Source: Trinickia sp966421005
Lineage (GTDB): Bacteria; Pseudomonadota; Gammaproteobacteria; Burkholderiales; Burkholderiaceae
Assembly (NCBI GenBank): GCA_966421005.1
Contig: CBJLAJ010000011.1
Coordinates: 1-64,000 of the forward strand
Reading direction: 5' to 3'
Length of the DNA: 64,000 nt
Shown here: positions 62,591 to 64,000 of the stretch, in pieces
Layout of the letters: every line of letters starts with the position of its first letter
Position numbering within the stretch: the first letter of the stretch is position 1
The notes under the pieces: generated by a model
The model's database searches: none
Told to the model about the DNA's origin: nothing
What the model saw: only the letters and a program-made list of their open reading frames with translations
Program-made: the position numbers and the translations under genes

Positions 62591-62818
62591 CTAGTCCCAG
62601 CAATTACGAAACGCGACAGCGACGATGACAGGCACCGTGAGAACGAGTGGAATGGCGAAGTAAGGCACTTCCCGGTCGACGATCCAGCTGTACACGAGCC
62701 AGGCGATGCCGAGGCCGAGCGTCGCGAACCCGATGAGGAACGTCAGCGCCGTGAGCATCCGTTTCGACGGGCCCTTGTGCGGATGAGGATCGGGGTTGCC
62801 CCGAGATGGCGTATTCAT
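62591..62818 (-). CDS. Small two-helix membrane protein, hypothetical
   Basis: A 75-residue protein with a Pro/His-rich N-terminus (about 20 residues) and two hydrophobic segments (about 21-43 and 49-67), ending in FRNCWD. The composition fits a small inner-membrane protein. No family recognised. It is on the minus strand upstream of the GST gene. Confidence 0.6.
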   Translation of the reverse strand: MNTPSRGNPDPHPHKGPSKRMLTALTFLIGFATLGLGIAWLVYSWIVDREVPYFAIPLVLTVPVIVAVAFRNCWD

Positions 62819-63584
62819 ATCGACATTAAACCGCTATCGCAGCACGCACGCCAGCGGCGCCGCGGGAATCAGGCGACGGGACGCGCATCCCCGTTCGACG
62901 CAGCTCGATTCTCGGTTGCCTCGGTTGCCGGCCCGCTTCAACGCCCGGCGAACGCGAACCACCCGGCGCTGGCCGCGAGCCTGCGCGGTCGCCGATTCTT
63001 TGCCTGGTGTACAAAGCGCGCCTGCGCCGCTTGCACGCGGCGTACGGCTGGTTTCACCAGCAGCGCGCGCAACGAGAAACGTCGCGCCGCGCGACGCGTG
63101 CGCAGCACGGAAACCAGGGCCCGCAACCAGGAGCGCAAAAGGCCGGCGCTTGCCTGATTATCTAAAGGACGGTGCGTCCGGCCGGCGCGCACGGCATGAT
63201 GGCGCAGCGCGCGAACGATACCGCGCCGCGCGGGACGTGCGGCTTTGAGCGCGGCGTGCTTGAGGCGGATGGCGATTCGTCTGTGCATGGGGGTCGAAAC
63301 AGAAACGGTGTCGCGATCGACGGGGGACGTTGCGTGCGATGCAGCAACCGTGCCATCGCGAAATGGAGAGGCGAAACCGGGGGGAAGCGCTGCGGCTACG
63401 CGTGTGCGCAGCAGGTGTTGTGTTGCAATCGACATGCGAGCAGCCTACACGCGAATCGTGACGCGCGTAAGTCGGGGTCCACCCGAGCGCATTCGTGCAC
63501 AATACCGGTGCGTCTGCACGCTGGCGGCGCGCGTTTTAAAATAAATCGTTTCCGACCAACCGCCATGGGCGAACGGACCGTTTC
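62819..63584. other. 766-base interval with no well-supported gene
   Basis: Between the small membrane protein and the PhyH gene the DNA is GC-rich with several overlapping open frames on both strands, all rich in Arg and Ala. One weak candidate is listed at 62938-63288. At 63537-63542 TAAAAT on plus may be a -10 for the PhyH gene, without a good -35. Confidence 0.5.
62938..63288 (-). CDS. Arg-rich hypothetical protein (doubtful)
   Basis: A 116-residue frame from ATG 63288 (MHRRIAIRLKHAALKAARPA). About a quarter of the residues are Arg or Lys. It could be a basic DNA- or RNA-binding protein or just a by-product of GC-rich sequence. No motif, signal peptide or membrane segment is seen. Confidence 0.3.
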   Translation of the reverse strand: MHRRIAIRLKHAALKAARPARRGIVRALRHHAVRAGRTHRPLDNQASAGLLRSWLRALVSVLRTRRAARRFSLRALLVKPAVRRVQAAQARFVHQAKNRRPRRLAASAGWFAFAGR

Positions 63585-64000
63585 ATGTCAGAGCATTCGA
63601 AAAAAGAACAGGTGCAGGCGCTGCGGGAACGCGGTTTCGTGGTCGTGCCGGGTCTCGTATCGCCCGAGCGTTGCGCCGCGATCAAGGCTCGCGCGGCGCA
63701 ACAACTGAGCGAAGCCACGCAGCCGGTCGAATACGAGGCCGATTTGCGCTATCCCGGCGCGCCGGATTCGAAGCATGCGCCCGGCGGCCACACGGTCCGA
63801 CGGCTGCTCGATGCGTATGGGCGCGACGCGCTGATGCGCGAGTGGGCGAGTTCGCCCGAGGTCCGCGGCTGGATGGAGCTGTACTTCGGCGAGACGCCGC
63901 ATCTGTCGCGCGCGCATCATAACTGCATGATGACGAAGCATCCGGCGTATGGCAGCCTGACCGGATGGCATCGCGATGCGCGTTACTGGTCGTTCGAGCG
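63585..64000 (+). CDS. PhyH-family 2-oxoglutarate dioxygenase, 3' end beyond window
   Basis: The first 138 codons of an iron(II)/2-oxoglutarate-dependent oxygenase of the phytanoyl-CoA dioxygenase family. The N-terminus (LRERGFVVVPGLVSPERCAAI) is typical, and the iron-binding HXD is in GWHRDARYWSF at the window end. The ATG at 63585 (MSEHSKKEQ) is the first in frame. The second His and the Arg for 2-oxoglutarate are not visible. The substrate is unknown. Confidence 0.85.
   Translation, partial: MSEHSKKEQVQALRERGFVVVPGLVSPERCAAIKARAAQQLSEATQPVEYEADLRYPGAPDSKHAPGGHTVRRLLDAYGRDALMREWASSPEVRGWMELYFGETPHLSRAHHNCMMTKHPAYGSLTGWHRDARYWSFE

Overview
The window is a GC-rich, densely packed stretch of chromosome from a betaproteobacterium, most likely Burkholderiaceae (Burkholderia / Paraburkholderia / Trinickia-like). 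Three things point there: gene order (lpxL-dapF-DUF484-xerC-rlmI-COG0523-dksA-hslVU beside metK; rodA-mrdA-mreDCB beside gatCAB; def-fmt-htpX-rsmB-DUF4390-ntrYX; metXW-ampG; argB-regBA), a QueE with the CX14CX2C cluster, and a DksA without the four-Cys zinc site. Assignments rest on motifs and family knowledge only; no database search was possible. No rRNA, prophage, insertion sequence or CRISPR array is visible.

Layout. 0-9 kb: 5' part of a tRNA-Lys gene (minus), a patatin-like lipase, a D-2-hydroxyacid dehydrogenase, GTP-dependent PEP carboxykinase, a LysR regulator, topoisomerase III and a thioredoxin-like protein. 9-19 kb: dprA faces a plus-strand run def-fmt-lysE-htpX-rsmB-DUF4390-ntrY-ntrX, with several start/stop overlaps in its distal half. 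19-22 kb: tRNA-Phe with its own promoter and terminator, then queC-queE-queD (preQ0 synthesis) and a secreted Sel1-repeat protein. 22-28.5 kb: the rod-shape operon mreB-mreC-mreD-mrdA-rodA (minus). 29-34 kb: gatC-gatA-gatB, a PPK2-type polyphosphate kinase and exonuclease III. 34-45 kb (mostly minus): a secreted type-B carboxylesterase, an M48-like protein coupled to ampG, metX-metW, slmA, a HAD nucleotidase and argB; then, on plus, a Cys-rich CWC protein and a RegB/RegA redox two-component pair. 45-48 kb: a KTSC-like protein, a second carboxylesterase paralog without the catalytic serine, and a Phd/VapC toxin-antitoxin pair. 48-57 kb: a long minus-strand array lpxL-dapF-DUF484-xerC-rlmI-COG0523-dksA-hslV-hslU. 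57-64 kb: metK behind a structured leader, a HipBA module with a dense palindromic upstream region, a LysE exporter, a GST, small proteins, and the start of a PhyH-family dioxygenase that runs off the end.

Most of the window is conserved housekeeping DNA. I did not find a clear, new multi-gene system. The best leads are two predicted pseudoenzymes (a secreted carboxylesterase with Ser replaced by Ala in the nucleophile elbow, and an M48-like protein whose HEXXH is HMIAH, co-translated with AmpG), the nested operator-like repeats upstream of hipB, and a candidate cis-regulatory RNA in the metK leader.
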